Shown here: positions 63,989 to 64,000 of the stretch, piece after piece | How positions within the stretch are numbered: the stretch's first letter is position 1 | Layout of the letters: every line of letters starts with the position of its first letter | Source of the DNA: Methyloprofundus sp. | Lineage (GTDB): Bacteria; Pseudomonadota; Gammaproteobacteria; Methylococcales; Methylomonadaceae | DNA: 64,000 nucleotides | Direction: 5' to 3' | Assembly: GCA_016592635.1 (NCBI GenBank) | Contig: AP023240.1 | Coordinates: 1,302,001 to 1,366,000 of the forward strand | The notes under the pieces: generated by a model | Told to the model about the DNA's origin: nothing | Databases searched by the model: none | Seen by the model: the letters and a program-made list of their open reading frames with translations, nothing else | Made by a program: the position numbers and the translations under genes

Positions 63989-64000
63989 GCGACTCTCTTT

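Overview
The window reads as a low-to-moderate GC gammaproteobacterial chromosome. An Mla/MCE lipid transporter, cyanide-insensitive type cytochrome bd, TolC/RND efflux, Bat/MoxR genes and many MITE/REP-like repeats fit a free-living, metabolically versatile gammaproteobacterium. A methanotroph-like (Methylococcales) host is my guess only; no marker gene in the window proves it. I see no rRNA, tRNA, CRISPR array, prophage or plasmid functions.

Layout. 1-1857: end of an Mla-type ABC lipid transport operon (ATPase, MCE protein, lipoprotein). 1890-5014: repeats and an IS4-subgroup element that itself carries an ISKra4-family element; both insertions have intact target duplications. 5141-8153: a porin behind a Fur-box-like sequence, a PepSY protein and a membrane-anchored unknown. 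8212-16125: a proteostasis cluster (YfdX, Deg protease, small coiled-coil protein, second YfdX, beta-CASP metallo-beta-lactamase, FtsH), which partly matches the gene content of the transmissible locus of stress tolerance (tLST/LHR). 16604-20619: a wrecked PAS/GGDEF sensor. 20653-30913: a moxR-DUF58-DUF4381-batA-batB/TPR-batD operon on the minus strand, with batB and batD each split by a different IS. 31364-37178: TolC/adaptor/RND efflux operon. 37470-39865: cydAB-type oxidase. 40526-49156: DUF1269 protein, membrane protein, PEP synthase, STAS/SEC14-type protein, AhpD-like protein, 2-oxoacid dehydrogenase E1alpha/E1beta/E2 and DUF202. 49495-57871: ion and osmotic functions (KefB-type antiporter, CorA-like, phosphate-binding-like protein, MscS-type channel, TrkH, TrkA). 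57973-62363, minus strand: HdeA-like protein, LOG-type protein, phosphoglycerate mutase, enolase. 62759-63988: MFS transporter.

Taken together, the intact genes join envelope and cytosolic protein quality control, K+/H+/Mg2+ and turgor control, terminal oxidase and efflux, and the lower-glycolysis/pyruvate node (gpmI, eno, ppsA, E1-E2). This looks like a large chromosomal stress-adaptation region. Around it is a recent burst of IS insertion: five complete elements of distinct types, four interrupted or nested targets reconstructable to the base, and a 95-bp MITE whose ends match the IS in batD.

The least expected pattern is a paired palindrome, roughly CGGYCAA-N-TTGRCCG twice, 32-34 bp centre to centre, in four intergenic regions (7547, 31045, 40302, 62488). 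In at least two of these one palindrome overlaps a plausible -35 hexamer. It may be an undescribed operator pair or a new REP-like repeat.
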